The translations under genes and the position numbers were made by a program. Positions 1-10,646 of a stretch of 64,000 nt of DNA are shown here, piece by piece (within the stretch, counting starts at the first letter, position 1; the number at the start of each line of letters is the position of its first letter). The notes beneath the pieces were generated by a model. That model did no database searches and was not told the DNA's origin. It saw nothing but the letters and a program-made list of their open reading frames with translations. Source of the stretch: Crocodylus rhombifer (lineage: Eukaryota; Chordata; Crocodylia; Crocodylidae). The stretch is taken from the NCBI GenBank assembly GCA_038503035.1, contig JAVSML010000996.1, positions 167,278 to 231,277 of the forward strand, written 5' to 3'.

Positions 1-1022
1 TATCAAGCAGTGATGACCAGCCATTACCCCTTTACAAAGGCATTAGGCAAAACACCCTACATAATGTAGTATATGTTATGTACAGGGCACAGCAGGAACC
101 CAGAAAGCTGTGAGATGCCTTTCCACTGCCCATTGTGCCACTGTCCTCATCACCAGGCATGGGCACCCACTCGTGGTCCTACCCTACCTACTCCACCGGT
201 ACTATGGATAAGCCCACAACCCCCACTTCCCACTACTTCTGGTATACACTACTGTGTACGTGGTGCCACCACACAACCATCTTGCCAGTATGGCACCAAT
301 ACGGCCCCCCCAGTACAGCCCCCCGTGCCCCTCTCATGTGTGCATGCATCTATGCAGGTGTACAGGTACGCATACCCATGTGCACATCTATCTGTGTACG
401 TGTATAAGCATCTGTATGTGCATGTGGGCTTATGTTTATGTGCATATCCATGTATGTTTGTGGGGTGGGGGTGTGGACACAACATACTCCCATGGGGAAC
501 TGGCTGGTGGCTAAGGAAGCAGGGAAGAGTTGGGGGAAGATGTGGAGTGCCCGCCCGGCTCGCTGCATGTGGACTGTGAGCTATGCTAATCGGCCCTTAA
601 AGGAAGCTGCACATGGAGACGCTGAGTCTGGTCGGGACACTTGTGCAGCTCGTGTTCCACGTGGCAACTGGATGGGCACTCTGGCCAGAAGGTCTGCAGC
701 TGGCTGGGAGTGGCGGGGGGGTTTGCAGCCAACCAGGAGCAGTGGGGGTTTGCAGCCTCCCCACTCCCAGCCGGAGTGCCCAAAGCTGGCTGGGGTCTGA
801 GGGAGCAGAGGTTTACAGCTGGTCAGGCACTCCAGCCAGAAGTGGGGAGGTTGCAGTTCCACACACACACACCCCCCCCAGCCCCCAGCCAGCTTCGGGC
901 ACTCTGGGAGGGAGGAGGTTTGAAGCTGGCCTGGGGTGGGGGGCAGCTCCCCCTGCAAAAAGGGCAGGGTTGGGGGCTTTCCTGCCCTTTTTGCAATCAG
1001 CTTTTGCAGGCTGGAACTCAAG
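1..1022. other. Non-coding, low-complexity and locally repetitive DNA
   Basis: I see no gene here. Positions about 340-470 are a degenerate alternating purine/pyrimidine tract built from tgtgtac/catgta words. About 660-960 is GC-rich with imperfect repeats of a gctggctggg / cccagccgg type motif and a short CA run near 860-880. Open frames on both strands have no domain and are products of the repeat. It lies just downstream of the zinc-finger pseudogene and may contain its 3' UTR or polyadenylation region, but I could not pick a signal. Confidence 0.5.
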
Positions 1023-3214
1023 TCAGTCTGCAAGAGCTCTTTGCAAAAAGGGGAAATCCACAGGTTTCTTTGCTAAAAGGGAAAAATCTGTGTTTTCTCT
1101 GCTAAACATGGGAAACCCATGGTTTTCTCCGTTTTTCCCATGGGAAATGGAAAACCCAGATATTTGCTGATGTGGCTTTTCCACTGTGTGAATACGCTGG
1201 TGCTGAGCCAGGCTGGAGGAGCGAGTGAAGCTCTTCCCACACTCCAAGCACTTATGTGGTTTCTCTCCTGTATGGATATGCTGATGCTGAGCCAGGCTGG
1301 AGGAGCGAGTGAAACTCTTCCCACACTCCAAGCACTGATATGGTTTCTCTCCTGTATGGATATGCTGGTGCTGAGCCAGGTTGGAGGAGCGAGTGAAGGT
1401 CTTACCACACTCCAGGCACTGATGTGGCTTCTCTTCTCTGTGGATACGCTGGTGCTGGAAAAGGTGGGAGGATCGGGTGAAGCTCTTCCCACACTCCGAG
1501 CACTGATATGGTTTCTCCCCTGTGTGGATAAGCTGGTGCTGGGCCAGGTCTGAGCGCAGGGTGAAACTCTTCCCACACTCTGGGCACTGATGTGGCTTCT
1601 CTCCTGTGTGGATGAGCCGATGTCTTCTCAGGGTTGTGGAATGGTTGAAGGTCTTCCCACACTCCAAGCACTGATGTGGTTTCTCTCCTGTGTGGATACG
1701 CTGGTGCTTAGTCAAGCTGAAAGAATGAGTGAAGCTCTTACCACATTCCAGGCACTGATGTGGCTTCTCTTCTCTGTGGATGAGCTGGTGCTGGACAAGG
1801 TGGGAGGATCGGGTGAAACTCTTCCCACACTCTAAGCACTGATGTGGTTTCTCCCCCGTGTGGATAAGCTGGTGCCTGGCCAAGTCTGAGCGTAGGGTGA
1901 AACTCTTCCCACACTCTGGGCACTGATGTGGCTTCTCTCCTGTGTGGATGAGCCGGTGTCTTCTCAGTGTTGTGGAATGGTTGAAGGTCTTCCCACACTC
2001 CAAGCACTGATGTGGCTTTTCTCCCGTGTGGATACGCTGGTGCTCAGCCAGGCTGAAGGACTGAGTGAAGCTCTTACCACACTCTGGGCACTGATGTGGC
2101 TTCTTTCCTGTGTGGATGAGCTGGTGCTGGGCAAGGTGGGAGGAGCGGGTGAAGCTCTTCCTACACTCCGAGCACTGATATGGTTTCTCCCCTGCGTGGA
2201 TAAGCTGGTGCCGGGCCAGATGAGAGGCACAGGTAAGGCTCTTCTCACACTTGAAGCACCAATGTGGATTCTTGTCTTTGTGGTGTTTGATCAGGTTGGA
2301 AGACAAGTCGAAACTCTTCCCACACTCTGAGCTCTGATGTGGCTTCTCCCCTGTATGGATATGCTGGTGCTGAGCCAGGTTGGAGGGCTGCCTGAGGCTC
2401 TTCCCACACTTGGTACCACGGTGTGGCTGCTCCCCACTCTGTATGCACTGGTGCTGGGACAGGTCTTGCCAGCTGATGAAATTCTTCCTGCACTCAGTGC
2501 AGCGGTGTGTCTTCCTCCCCAGGTGGACGCGTTGGTGCTAAGACAGGGAGGAAAAATGGGTGATGGTCTTACCACACATTACACAGTGGTACTGACATTC
2601 CCTCATGTGCCCATGTAGGTGCTTGTCCAGGTCTGAGGGGCACACAAAGCTCTTCCCACATTTGGTGAAGTAGTGGCGGAGCTCTACAGAATGGATCTGG
2701 GGGTAAGCAACCAGAGTCGAGAGGCAAGTGAAGCTCTTCCCCCACTTGGTGCATACATGGACCTTCTCCCAAGTGTGCCCTATCTTGTGAAGAGCCAGGA
2801 GGGATGGGCAGTTAAAGGTTTTCCTGACCTTGAAGCAGGGATGGGCTCTGCCCCTGTGCTTGGCAGTGAGCTTCTGCTTCCCTCTGACACCCTCCCCACT
2901 GCCTTGGCTTGGATAGAGTGCCTCTTTCAAGTGGGTCTTTAGGTCTCTCATCTACACACATTCTTCCCTACACCCAGGGCTCTTACTGGGGTCTGCCCCT
3001 TCACCACTCTCACGCCCAACTGGAGATAGTACCTGGTTCACTGCTACATTCTTCATTTGCTTTTGGGATCTTCCCTGACTCTTGGGCCACTTCTTCTCAT
3101 GTCTCAAGGAGTCTCTCTCACCCAAACTCCTTGGGGAAGTCCATGGTGGCTCCAGATTTGCAGGCCCTTCCACAGGAGTCTCCTCCTCAGCTCCATTCAG
3201 GAACCAGGCACCTC
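1023..3214 (-). pseudogene. C2H2 zinc-finger exon (last exon of a SCAN/KRAB-ZNF gene), two amber stops
   Basis: This is the terminal exon of a KRAB zinc-finger gene, a class of DNA-binding nuclear repressors. The acceptor (tctcttccccacgcag) ends at 3215, and the frame opens with GAWFLNGAEEE, a linker typical of the family. One frame runs from 3214 to the TGA at 1023-1025, broken by in-frame TAG codons at 2952-2954 and 2538-2540. About seven degenerate fingers lie at 2900-2300, several with a lost Cys. Thirteen canonical fingers (C-x2-C-x12-H-x3-H, linkers TGEKPHQ/TGEKPYQ) lie at about 2258-1170. The tail after the last finger is unlike a finger. Fingers 3-6 and 7-10 are a tandem four-finger duplication. 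As assembled, a full-length protein cannot be made; the 3' part (2306-1023) remains open for 427 codons. Sequencing error at the two stops cannot be excluded. Confidence 0.85.
1419..2090 (-). repeat. 336-bp tandem duplication of four zinc fingers
   Basis: Fingers 3-6 (about 2090-1755) and 7-10 (about 1754-1419) carry the same helix order: an SFSL finger, then STTLRRH, then LRSDLA, then RSSHL. The spacing is 336 nt, exactly four 84-nt finger units. The finger containing STTLRRH is almost identical at DNA level in the two blocks (compare 1918-1980 with 1582-1644). This looks like unequal crossing-over within the array. Confidence 0.85.
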
Positions 3215-3794
3215 CTGCGTGGGGAAGAGAAACTCCAGATTAGTTCCTGCCCTGCTGGCAAGGGGCTGCGCACACCCTGAAGGAGGCATGGGGAGCACGT
3301 GTCCCCTGGACCTGTGTATGGAGCTGTGGCTCTCTCTTTTGAAAGGAACAGGGCTGTGCTTCCTGCCTTCTTCTAGGGCCAGGTCTGGTGCATGGCATGA
3401 GCCCATGGAGCTTTGCTCTGCTGACAAGTCCAAGCTGGTCTGTATGTCACAGGAGTCTGAACCGGGTGTAAGGCCTTGGCATGACCCTGGACTCTGTGCT
3501 CACTCTTTGGTTTTGTGACACTCACGGCCATAGAGAGAAAACAGGAAGGGGGCAATTCTGGTGCAAAACATGGGGCATTACCTTCCTGTCACAGCCTGAA
3601 AGCTTTTAAATCCCACCCACATAATGGAGCTATTTAATGCAACCTGAGACCATGATGAAACAGTACCTGGGTTACAGGTCAATCTGACCAGCAGAAGCCA
3701 AGCAGAGCCCCAGCTTCTCTTTTGTCCAACAGGCATGGTTAAACAGAACTTCTGTATCTCATCTTTATTTCCATGGGGAACTTCAAATCCCATA

Positions 3795-5450
3795 GAATCA
3801 TGAATCAATGAGTCAGAAGGGACCTAGACAGATCATCTAGTCCGACCCCCTGCCATGGGCATGAAGGATCACTGGGGGTGGCAGAGGTCATAAGACCCCC
3901 AGCCAGGTGCCTATCCAGTCTCGTCTTGAAGATCTCCAGGGAAGGTGAGAGCACCACCTCTCTGGGAAGCCTATTCCAGGCTCTGGCCACCCTTACAGTG
4001 AAGTATTTCTTCCTAATATCTGACCTAAACCTATCCTCCCTCAGCTTGTGGCCATTGTTCCTGGTGACTCCAAGGGGGGCCCTGGTGAACAGACTTTCCC
4101 CGAGTCCCTGCTGGTGGCCCCTGATAAAGTTGTAGGCAGCCACAAGATCCCCGCTCAGTCTCTTCTTGCAGAGACTGAAGAGATTCAGGTCCCTCAGCCT
4201 CTGCTCATAGGGCTGGCCACAGAGGCCCTCAACCATACGAGTGGCCCTCCTCTGGACCCTCTCCAGGTTCTCCATGTCCTTCTTGAAGTGCGGCGCCCAG
4301 AACTGGACACAGGACTCCAGCTGTGGCCTGACCAGCTCCGCATAGAGGGGGAGCAAGACCTCTCTGGACCTGTTAGTGATGCCCCTGTTGATGCAGGACA
4401 GGGTGCGATTGGCTCTGCCTATTGCTTCATCGTATTGGCGACTCATATTCATCCTGGAGTCAATCCTGACTCCAAGATCCCTCTCTGCCTCTGTGCTGCC
4501 GAGAGGGTCAGCCCCTAACCTATAATCATAATGCTGGTTCCCTCTCCCCAGGTGCAGCACCCTGCACTTGTCCTTGTTGAACCACATCCTGTTCAGATCT
4601 GCCCACATCTTTAACTTATCCAGGTCTGCCTGGATGCAGTCCCTGCCTGCCGGTGTATTCACTTTACCCCACAGCTTGGTGTCATCAGCGAACTTGAAAA
4701 GGGTGCTCTCCACACCCTTGTCCAGGTCGCTAATGAAGATGTTGAACAGCACCTGCCCAAGGACCGAGCCCTGGGGGACTCTGCTGCCCACACCCCCCCA
4801 GGTCGACATCGACCCGTCCACCACCACCCTCTGGGTGCACCCCTGGAGCCAGCTTGCCACCCATGTGACTCTGCATTCGTCAATGCCACACCCCTCAGCT
4901 TGCCCACCAGAATTGGGTGGGACACTGTGTCAAAGGCCTTCTCGAAGTCCAAGAAGATGACATCGACTTCCTCCTTCCCATCTAAGCTCTTTGTTACCTG
5001 GTCATAGAAAGAGACCAGGTTAGTCAGGCAGGATCGGCCTTACAGGAAACCATGCTGGTTACTCTTCAACATCACTTCCCCTGCAGGGCTCTCTCAAATG
5101 TGGCCCTTGATAATTTTTTCAAAGACCTTCCCCAGGATAGAAGTGAGGCTGACTGGCCTGTAGTTGCCAGGCTCTTCCTTCCTCCCCTTCTTGAAAATAG
5201 GGACCACATTGGCCCTTTTCCAGTCCTCAGGGACTTGGCCCGAGCACCAGGAGTCCTCAAACAGCTATGCCAATGGCTCCGCAATGACACCAGCCAATTC
5301 CCTCAGCACCCGTGGATGAAGGTCATCCAGGTTTGCCGATTTGGACACATCTAAGCCCTCCAGGTAATCCTTAACTAGGTCTGAACTAACAGTTGGGGGA
5401 CTCTCATCCTTCCCATCATGTCCTTGGAGAGGGTGTTAGGGAGGTATGGC
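3795..5450 (-). mobile_element. CR1 LINE, 5'-truncated, reverse transcriptase C-terminal half (copy A)
   Basis: The element reads on the minus strand. Its 3' tip is near 3795 (catagaatcatgaatca) followed by the typical CR1 3' UTR (gaagggacctagacagatca). A 351-codon frame (4860-3805) carries the RT palm motif FADDTKLWG and the conserved C-terminal block ending in TRLDRHLAGG. The upstream RT block [13 protein letters not shown] (about 4952-4870) is in another frame, so at least one frameshift separates them. Further upstream (to about 5450) RT finger sequence is still visible on the minus strand, then homology stops, so the copy is 5'-truncated and inactive. It lies in the intron between the KRAB and zinc-finger exons, in the same orientation as that gene. 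Confidence 0.9.
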
Positions 5451-6029
5451 TATCTTGGGCTGGGGAATGAACTCTTACATTACTGAGTGAAGATGCAAAT
5501 TTAAGATCATGGTATCCCAGGGAAACCAGATCTGGGCTGAAAAATCAAGACATCAAACATGACTGTCCCCTAAAAGCTGTAATTAGAGGGGGAAAGAAGG
5601 GAAAAATTGCTCGTCTCCATACCGTTGCATTTCAGGGAGGGGGAACAACACCTGCCTGGACACATTACAGTATAATGTACTGTATTTGAGGTCAGCACCC
5701 TGGAATGGTAACACAGGGCATGTTAGCAGTTTCCAGGTTGCCCTGGCACTCTGGACATGGATCATTTCTGAGAGGGAAGTCGGGCAGAGGGGAAAGCCAC
5801 AACTCACCTGGTAGCAGGTCCTTTGACGTTGAGATTTTCCCACCATCCTCATCATCACAGACCCAGAGCTCCACCTGTCCTTGCTGGATGCGGTGGATTA
5901 AGTTGGGTGTGGGACCTCGATGTCCTGTTTGGGACAGTGGTTAAAGAGCGTTTGTGACTGGGTACTGGATGTGACTGGGTACTGGATGCAGGCTCGAGCA
6001 GAGGAGTTATACTCCTCTTGGGAGATAGC
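5451..6029. other. Intronic DNA without recognisable features
   Basis: This is intron sequence of the zinc-finger pseudogene. Short open frames on both strands show no domain. A direct repeat of gtgactgggtactggatg occurs at about 5955-5990. I see nothing else I can name. Confidence 0.4.
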
Positions 6030-6210
6030 ACCCCCCCTTCCACCGGGTGTACGCCGCCTTTTTGGCAAGCAGGCATTCCCGGACGTCTTTGGTGAGCCAG
6101 GGGGGCTTTCGGGCACTCTTCCCCCCCTTGTATCTTTTCGGGCACTCTTGCCCCCCCAACAGAAAACATTTGAGAACTTCCTTAAGGAAATCCTCTGGGG
6201 GAAGCTGAGG
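6030..6210 (-). mobile_element. Short CR1 fragment (endonuclease-RT linker region)
   Basis: On the plus strand, ggcaagcaggcattcccggac and the flanking bases match the same CR1 segment seen at 55060-55110 (aaagagacattcccggatgc), read in minus orientation. In protein terms it is the APWLTKD-like block with a following KKAAYT-like stretch, which lies between endonuclease and RT. A small internal repeat of tttcgggcactctt is present. It is an internal CR1 piece with no 3' end, so it is either very old or cut out by deletion. Confidence 0.6.
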
Positions 6211-7065
6211 GGGAAGAAAGTACTAGAAAAGCAAGCTAACTTGGTAAAAGGTAAGTAACCTAAACCCTGCACAAAAGCCAGAATAAGTCCCTGTATCAGA
6301 AATCCTCTGGAAATGAAAAATGGTTTTCACTAGGCCCTGCACCTAGCGCACTTCAGACATCCATCACTGTGATAAGATCTGCAGAGGGATTTTAGGAGAA
6401 GAACAAGAAAACTTTGGAGAATGGCAGAGTGAGCTTGAGAGCACAGGCCGTAATCTAAATACAGCAAGGCCAGAGTCGCTGGTCTATACCCACAGGAAGG
6501 AATGTGGACAGAAGCTTCCAGCGACCCCTGGAAGTATAGGTACCTGGGGTACCATCACGTGTACGCCTGTCACTAGAGGAAGAGTTGCGGAAATGCATCA
6601 TCCACATGTTGTAGCAAAAACGGCTAATAAAACTTCCATTAACCTGTGCTGGGTCATTTAGATACTACTGAACTGAGCATGCTAGGACTGTTAAATGTGT
6701 TTAGACAGGACACACTAGTGAAGGGGAAAATTAGAAATATTCCCCAAGGAAGAACTGTTAGTGAATAGATAGTCATATCATCTTCAATTCATTGTGCATG
6801 TTGACAAGGCAAAGGGAGATCATGGTATCAAGAAACTGCTGGATATGGAAACACCAGCAGCTACAAGAAGACACAAGTGAAGGTGGCTGGATCAAATGAA
6901 GGAGGATTTGTCAATATATGTAAGAGGCACTGACAAAGCAATGGGGAGGAAGCATCTTTAAGCCACCAGCCAAAGGTGCATGAGGATGATACTGCTGAAA
7001 AACAGGAAGACAATAAACTTCAAAGTTCACATAGCTCCATGGGGAAGCAAGAAGCAGAGCTTTAC
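6211..7065. other. Intronic DNA, no feature recognised
   Basis: This is intron sequence between the KRAB exon and the zinc-finger exon. It is AT-neutral, with no long frame and no repeat family that I can identify. Confidence 0.4.
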
Positions 7066-7192
7066 CCAGGGAAACGAGGGCTTGGAAATTTCTCAGCATC
7101 TGGTCCTGGTAAAGCACCTTGTCTTCATTTTCCAGCAGCTCCCACTCCATCTGTGTGAAATACACTGCCACATCTTCAAACACCTCCTGGAG
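7066..7192 (-). pseudogene. KRAB-A box exon of the SCAN/KRAB-ZNF pseudogene
   Basis: The exon is 127 nt, the standard size of a KRAB-A exon. The acceptor ends ...gtgactacag at 7193 and the donor is GTAAAG at 7065-7060. It encodes LQEVFEDVAVYFTQMEWELL and then a QDQMLRNFQALVSL stretch. The KRAB-A box recruits co-repressor (TRIM28/KAP1) in tetrapod KRAB-ZNF proteins. The DV and EW positions are kept, but the usual MLE triplet reads MLR. Phase is 0 in and 1 out, matching exon 7690-7862 upstream and the finger exon at 3214 downstream. The exon itself is intact, but the gene carries stops elsewhere. Confidence 0.88.
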
Positions 7193-7689
7193 CTGTAGTC
7201 ACAAGTGTTACACCATCAGTGTCTCCTGTTCCAGCTGCTTCCAGCCCCCACAGCCCTATCTGGAATCACTCTGTATTACAACTAATTGCAGGCTTTGCCA
7301 TGACAGGTAAAGGTGCAATATTCTCCCCAGTCTTCAGCTGACATGTGATGTGGATGCAGCTGTGGACATAGGAGTTCATGTGTTGGCCTTACCCCAGCTC
7401 ATCCCATTTTATTTGCTTGGTCCTTTGAGGCAGCCTGGGCAGCACTTTTAGGGGCAGGGAGCCCTGGCTCTATGCATTCACAAGGCCCATGCCAGCACCC
7501 CCCTGGCTATCTGCACTTAGGAGGCAGCCCCTGCTAATGCCAGCTTGGTGTGTTTGCAGCCTCCATCACCACAGACTTGATGCTCTTCAGGTCTCTCTGC
7601 ACCCCATATTGTTTACACCACCCCTGACTCTTCCCGAGTTCTGCCCCAGCTTTATTCCCACACCCAACTCGACCTAGTGCCCAGCTCAC
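7193..7689. other. Intron
   Basis: This is intron between the KRAB exon and the upstream linker exon. It has an acceptor-like pyrimidine tract near its end but no repeat or gene that I can name. Confidence 0.45.
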
Positions 7690-7862
7690 CTCCAAGCTCT
7701 CCCCCTGCTTTGGAGGTTTGCTCTGCCACATCTGCACTTGGCCTGGCTCAGGTGCCATGGAGCTCCTCTCCTCCACTCTCCTTGGGGAAGTCCTCTGCAG
7801 CTCCGGGTTAACAGGCCCCTCCTCAGGAGGCTGCTGCTCAGCTCTGCTCAGGGTTCCAGCAC
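7690..7862 (-). pseudogene. Linker exon (PPEEGPVNPELQRTSP type) of the ZNF pseudogene
   Basis: The acceptor is ttcttccctgccctgaag, ending at 7863, and the donor is GTGAGC from 7689. The 173-nt exon enters in phase 1 and leaves in phase 0, as both neighbours require. The product is a Glu/Pro-rich linker (AEQQPPEEGPVNPELQRTSP, then RRVEERSS and KQGESLE). The terminal-exon linker (VEGPANLEPPWTSPRSLGER, near 3170) is a related block, so the two linkers are likely old duplicates. The exon has no stop. The family role is a spacer between SCAN and KRAB in crocodilian-type zinc-finger proteins; that identification rests on recognition, not on a search. Confidence 0.72.
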
Positions 7863-8323
7863 CTTCAGGGCAGGGAAGAAAGTGCACACGTTAGCCCTGA
7901 TGCCATTAGCATGGGGAAAGGCCTGCTAGTCTCCTGTATGGGCCTGGGACTGAGGAGCCAGAGGCTTCAGAGTGTGGAAGCGTGGGGAGAAGGAAGAATC
8001 AAAGTCCCACAGGTCTGGCTAACAGATCTGCACAAGCACAAAGCTGAAGATGAGCCCCAATAACTATCCCAATGCAGGGTGGTGATCACAGCACCACAAC
8101 AGAGCCTGCAGCAATATCACTACCTGAGAAAGAAGCTCAAGGGATGTAGGGACTGTATCAGATCCACACATTAAGGGCAGGGGGAGAGGAAATGCAAGGT
8201 CAATCTTCTCCAAGGAAAACAAGAACAGCCACTCTGTTGGGGCACTGACTCCATCAAGATGTTTTGGCAGACAGATGGATGGTGCCTCCTGCTGCTGGAA
8301 AGGGCAAAGCCACCACTCCTTAC
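7863..8323. other. Intron
   Basis: This is intronic sequence with no repeat or RNA gene recognised. The minus-strand frame through it simply extends the neighbouring 90-nt exon. Confidence 0.4.
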
Positions 8324-8413
8324 CTGCTCCTTGGGAAGGGTCTTGTTTGGGGCACCAGCCTGACAGGCTTCTATCTGCCAACAACTCCCAGGTCTCTTCA
8401 GTTTCAGGGGAAT
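8324..8413 (-). pseudogene. Short linker exon (SPETEETWELLADRSL) of the ZNF pseudogene
   Basis: The 90-nt exon has acceptor ctacag (ending 8414) and donor GTAAGG (from 8323). It is read as D-SPETEETWELLADRSLSGW and then CPKQDPSQGA. Phase is 1 in and 1 out, so it joins exon 9480-9690 and exon 7690-7862 without breaking the frame. It has no stop. No domain is known to me for this exon; it is recurrent in crocodilian SCAN-ZNF genes as far as I recall. Confidence 0.65.
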
Positions 8414-8587
8414 CTGTAGCAGGACGGAGGGCTGGGTTAGCTGTACTTGAACCAGCCAGAGGCCACTGGGGAAGTCTCATTTCCCCGTTACCTGCACCAG
8501 CCGCTTATTGGGCACAAAGGGCTCATGGGGGCATGAGAAAGGGATGAGTAAGGCACTGATCCTTAGAACAGCAAGCAGGGTGGATTA

Positions 8588-8700
8588 AAAAAAAAATAAG
8601 ATTTTTTTTTATTTAATGGTATTTTATTTAAGATGCTTATTTTAAAAAGTAAACCTATTTAAAAGATAGTTTTAATTTAAGATATGTTAAAGCTCAACCT
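8588..8700. repeat. A/T-rich tract
   Basis: An A-run followed by T-rich and ttaagat/ttaaa words, clearly more AT-rich than its surroundings. It may be the tail of an old retroposon. Confidence 0.4.
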
Positions 8701-8744
8701 TATTGCTTTCTACAATAAGGTGACTGGCTCTGTGAATGCAGGGA

Positions 8745-9440
8745 GGCCGGGGGATGTGGTAGTACCTTGATTTTAACAAGGCTTTTGATATGGTCTCCCA
8801 CAGCATTTTCGCAGGCAAGCTAAGGAAGTAGGGGCTGGATGAATGGACTGTAAGGTGGACAGAAAACTGACTGCAGCATTGGGCTCAGAGGGCAGTAATC
8901 AATGGCGTAATGTCTAACTGGCAGCCAGTATCAAGTGGAATGCGCCAGGGGTCAGCCCAGGGGTTGGTTTTGTTCAAAGTCTTCAGCAGTGACCTGGAAG
9001 ATGGCAGAGTGCACCCGTAGCAAGTTTGTAGAGACACCAAGCTAGGGGGAGCAGTAGATATGCTGGAGGATAGGGCTAGGATTCAGTGCGACCCAGAAAA
9101 ATTGCAGAATTGGGCCAAAGAACTCTCATGAGGTTCAGCAAAGTCCTGCACTTAGGAGGGAACAATCCCATGAACCAGGTACAGGCTGGGGACTGACTGG
9201 CTGGGCAGCAGCTCTGCAGAAAACGACCTGGGGGTGACAGGGGACAAGAAGCTGAATAGGACCCAGTGGCATGGTTGCCAAGAAGGCTAACGGCATCCTG
9301 GGCTGCATTTTTAGGAGCGCTGCCAGCAGATTGAGGGTAGTGATTCTTCCCTCTATTCAGCACTGGTGAGGCTACATCTGTCCCGGACAGGGGCAGACAT
9401 TCAAGCCTCTACCCATCCCCATGCAGAACAGCTTCTCAGG
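8745..9440 (+). mobile_element. Old CR1 fragment in plus orientation (RT)
   Basis: This is the only clear plus-strand CR1 in the window. Recognisable blocks in order are DFNKAFDMVSHSIF (about 8772), then GMRQGSAQG for the usual GVPQGS (about 8940), then LQNWAKEL (about 9101), then SKVLHLGGNNP (about 9135) and a RPGGDRGQEA-like remnant. Many stops and indels show that it is old. It lies in the intron between exons 9480-9690 and 8324-8413, antisense to the host gene. Confidence 0.75.
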
Positions 9441-9479
9441 CACCCAGACCCATGCACAGGCCTACATTCAGTACCTCAC

Positions 9480-9690
9480 CTGACTCCTGGTGGGGTGGGG
9501 GCTCCTCTTTGGGGACACAAGGTGGCTTGTCCCCAGGTGCCAGGGTTTCCCTCTGTCCTGCCTCCCCCAGTGACCTGTTGGTGTGATGGGCCTTTGGCGG
9601 CTCCAGCCAGCAATCACCAGGGTCCTGCAGTCCCCCAGTAGGCTGCATCTTGTCTGAGGACAGCTCCTCAACCTTCACACTCACTGTGAC
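9480..9690 (-). pseudogene. Post-SCAN exon (VTVSVKVEELSSDK) of the ZNF pseudogene
   Basis: The acceptor is ctcatccccag (ending 9691) and the donor GTGAGG (from 9479). The 211-nt exon enters in phase 0 and leaves in phase 1. It encodes VTVSVKVEELSSDK and, further on, PPCVPKEEPPPHQES; such an acidic/Pro-rich exon follows SCAN in zinc-finger genes. It is intact. The next exon upstream is the damaged SCAN exon. Confidence 0.75.
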
Positions 9691-9865
9691 CTGGGGATGA
9701 GATAAATATGTCACTGGAAAGCTGTGGGAATGGAAAGCAGGTGAAGATGGGGATGGCAGTATGAACGATCAGGGTTAAACGCTCTCAGCTGGAGACATGC
9801 CTCAGTCCTAGAGCCATACTGGAGCTTCTCATCCTCCACCTATCACAGCTGGAACCCCTTGGTCA

Positions 9866-10045
9866 TGCTACAGCCCCATGCTGTGCACCCACACCCAGCA
9901 GGATGGCCACAAACTGCTCCAGCATCACCAGCTCCAGGATCTGCTCCTTGCTGCAGTCCTAGGGCTCCATCCAGAGCAGACAGAGCTTCCACAGGTGGCT
10001 ACAAACCTCCCACAGCCCCCTGACTTCCAGGTAGCGAAGGCCCCA
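9866..10045 (-). pseudogene. SCAN domain exon remnant with an internal TAG
   Basis: SCAN is a leucine-rich dimerisation domain found at the N-terminus of some C2H2 zinc-finger proteins. Read from about 10045 the frame gives SFWGLRYLEVRG, then LWKLCLLWMEP, a TAG at 9959-9961, then KEQILELVMLEQFVAILLGV and a TGA at 9863-9865. KEQILEL..LEQF is the SCAN hallmark. The internal TAG replaces a residue between the two halves. Coding-like sequence upstream (10646 to about 10060) is in a different frame, so an indel probably lies near 10060-10100. These lesions support pseudogene status independently of the stops in the finger exon. Confidence 0.72.
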
Positions 10046-10059
10046 GAAGCTCTGGCATC

Positions 10060-10646
10060 AGGTCTCTGGGGTGGGGAGGTCGTCCCTGGTGCAGCTGTGG
10101 GGGTCTCTGTGGAAATCTTGGCCTCAGAAGGGGCTGCATGGCCTGTATCACCTCCTGCCCCCAGATCTCCTGGTGCTGGACCAGCTCCTCCTGCAGCTGC
10201 TGCTTTATTGCCTGTGGTGCTGACCACCTTGGGGATGCCCCCTGCCCCATCCCAGGCTCAGCTCCTGCCTGGAGCCCCCCTGGATCCTGCTCCTCCAGTA
10301 TCACCTCAGGCTGCAGCAAGGCTGCAAAAGGAAGGGCCACAGCTGCCACCAGCTCCAGCAGAGCCACAGTCTCCTCCAGGAGATGCCTCCTCCCGCCGGC
10401 TCTCACTCCCCTGCGCTCAGGCACAGTGCCTGCCCACAGCAGCTGGCCTGCAGGGCTCTGTGGGAAAGGAGACAGCACAGATGCCACCATGTGATGGGAG
10501 ACCCGGGACCATGACCCTGCCGCAGCCCCGAGGTCTGCCCAGCCCTGACTGTCCCCATGCAGAGCAGCCTCAGGATCGTCCTTGCTTCCCTCCTGCTCCA
10601 CACAGGCTGCGGGGACTGGGCTTCCTCCAGAAACCCCCAACCACAA
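10060..10646 (-). pseudogene. N-terminal coding-like region upstream of SCAN, frame uncertain
   Basis: One minus-strand frame stays open from 10646 to 9999. It contains LLQPEVILEEQDPGG, AGAEPGMGQGASP and KQQLQEELVQHQEIWGQEV, a Glu/Gln-rich segment that looks like the region before SCAN. The start codon cannot be fixed. Frame conflict with the SCAN remnant suggests one or more indels. The GC-rich composition opens long frames on both strands, so part of this may be non-coding 5' sequence. Confidence 0.35.

Noticed and set aside
1119..1553. Plus-strand frames across the zinc-finger array
   Set aside because: Antisense of the 84-nt finger repeats; no independent gene features.
1419..2090. Regularly spaced 84-bp repeats that could look like a CRISPR array
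   Set aside because: They are C2H2 zinc-finger coding units in eukaryotic DNA; the spacers are the finger helices and there are no cas genes.
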